A stretch of 64,000 bases of DNA from Numida meleagris (taxonomy: Eukaryota > Chordata > Aves > Galliformes > Numididae). Below, piece after piece: positions 63,452-64,000 of this stretch (its first letter is position 1; each line of letters begins with the position of its first letter). Where the stretch lies: contig NC_034410.1 of the NCBI RefSeq assembly GCF_002078875.1, positions 82,119,367 to 82,183,366 on the forward strand. The letters are read 5' to 3'. The position numbers and the translations under genes were made by a program. The notes under the pieces were generated by a model. The model was not told the DNA's origin. It was given only the letters and a program-made list of their open reading frames with translations, and made no database searches.

Positions 63452-64000
63452 CCACAGATGTTCATCAAGTGTCCCTGAATGCCAATGGGTACGATTTTTT
63501 CCTGCATGAAGGAATTCAATTCTATACCTTTGTTTCACACACACTTTGTGTCAGACACCATTTTGTCAGACTGCCCCCCTGCTGCCACCTGTCTCATGGC
63601 AACAAAATTTAATGGCATATTGGCAGGAAGGTTCAGCCTCTACTGCCATAGCACCAACACCCACCTCTGACCTTGTGGGCCAACATAATAAAAAACAGGA
63701 TGCATTACTTTCAGAGCAGCCCTCATAGTACATATTCAAAATGTTATTTTCTTCGAGAAAAAAGATAAGGCACTGCTTCAATAAAAATCTACACATCACA
63801 AAATTTAGCATAAAGCTAGCAATTAGCTGGTAATTAGCAAAAAACACAGAAATAGTTCTCCAGTGACATACCAATAGCTTTCTTCACTCCTTTCAAAAGT
63901 TACAAACAGCCAATTCATGTAAATAACCTTTATGCTGTTCCTTCAAACAGGTGAAAATATTTCAACAACAAAATTAATTGATTACCTGTATACAAGACTA

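Larger units (their letters stand above)
61369..63721 (-). mobile_element. Mariner (Galluhop-like) DNA transposon, interrupted by a CR1
   Basis: The ends are 24-base inverted repeats, GGCTGCTCTGAAAGTAATGC followed by CTCC at 61369-61392 and its complement at 63698-63721, with one mismatch. A TA lies just outside the left end; the right flank reads CT, so the duplicated TA has probably decayed. Transposase runs on the minus strand: its N-terminal part is in 63452-63700 and the rest in 61390-62380. A C-terminal stretch near 61514-61768 is recognisable by HHNNASPHTSL, VPHSPYSSDL and SNFHLFGP. Removing the CR1 leaves about 1.28 kb, the normal size for a mariner element. The three catalytic Asp positions of the D,D34D triad are all altered (GER for GDE, HNN for HDN, PSN for PSD), and several stops and frameshifts are present, so the copy is dead. 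The Galluhop label is from memory of the chicken mariner family. Confidence 0.85.
60321..64000 (-). other. GALNT1: GALNT1 intron, continuing past the window end
   Basis: This is the 3' part of the intron upstream of the WGGEN exon. It contains the mariner/CR1 nest at 61369-63721. I looked for the preceding GALNT1 exon, which would end just before RTPTMAGG, and did not find it before base 64,000. Confidence 0.8.

Noticed and set aside
1..64000. tRNA, rRNA genes or CRISPR-like arrays
   Set aside because: No cloverleaf-type motifs, rRNA blocks or regularly spaced direct repeats were noticed by eye on either strand.

Overview
The window looks like avian, most likely galliform (chicken-type), nuclear DNA. 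At least fourteen 5'-truncated CR1 retrotransposon copies are scattered through it. There is also a mariner element of the Galluhop type, an old hAT-like fossil, and one clearly identifiable vertebrate gene with GT-AG introns. No bacterial, organellar or viral gene organisation is present. Most short open frames in the window are chance frames or pieces of CR1.

Layout: bases 1 to about 46,000 are gene-poor, probably intergenic DNA downstream of the gene. They hold eleven CR1 copies, one of them nested inside an older CR1 at 12.9-13.3 kb, and a degraded hAT-type transposase at 19.65-20.41 kb directly beside a long CR1. A few stretches look like candidate conserved regulatory DNA: 9.4 kb, 10.5 kb and 17.55 kb. 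A GC-rich block behind a poly-T run at 36.8 kb may be a retrocopy or a simple insertion boundary.

Bases 46,651 to 60,320 carry, on the minus strand, the last six coding exons of GALNT1 (polypeptide N-acetylgalactosaminyltransferase 1). They encode residues equivalent to about 287-559 of the 559-residue vertebrate protein: the second half of the catalytic domain, including the WGGEN motif and the metal-binding His344, followed by the complete ricin-type lectin domain. All splice junctions are canonical and join in frame, so this part of the gene appears intact. The earlier exons must lie beyond base 64,000. The 3' UTR runs leftward from 46,650; an extended miR-30 seed match and a let-7 seed match lie in its first 215 bases.

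The upstream GALNT1 intron (60,321 to the window end) contains a mariner element with 24-base inverted ends. It has been split by a later CR1 insertion, giving a clear relative dating. I found no previously undescribed gene system. The best leads are the two nested-transposon events, the hAT fossil, the miRNA sites in the GALNT1 3' UTR, and the candidate non-coding elements.
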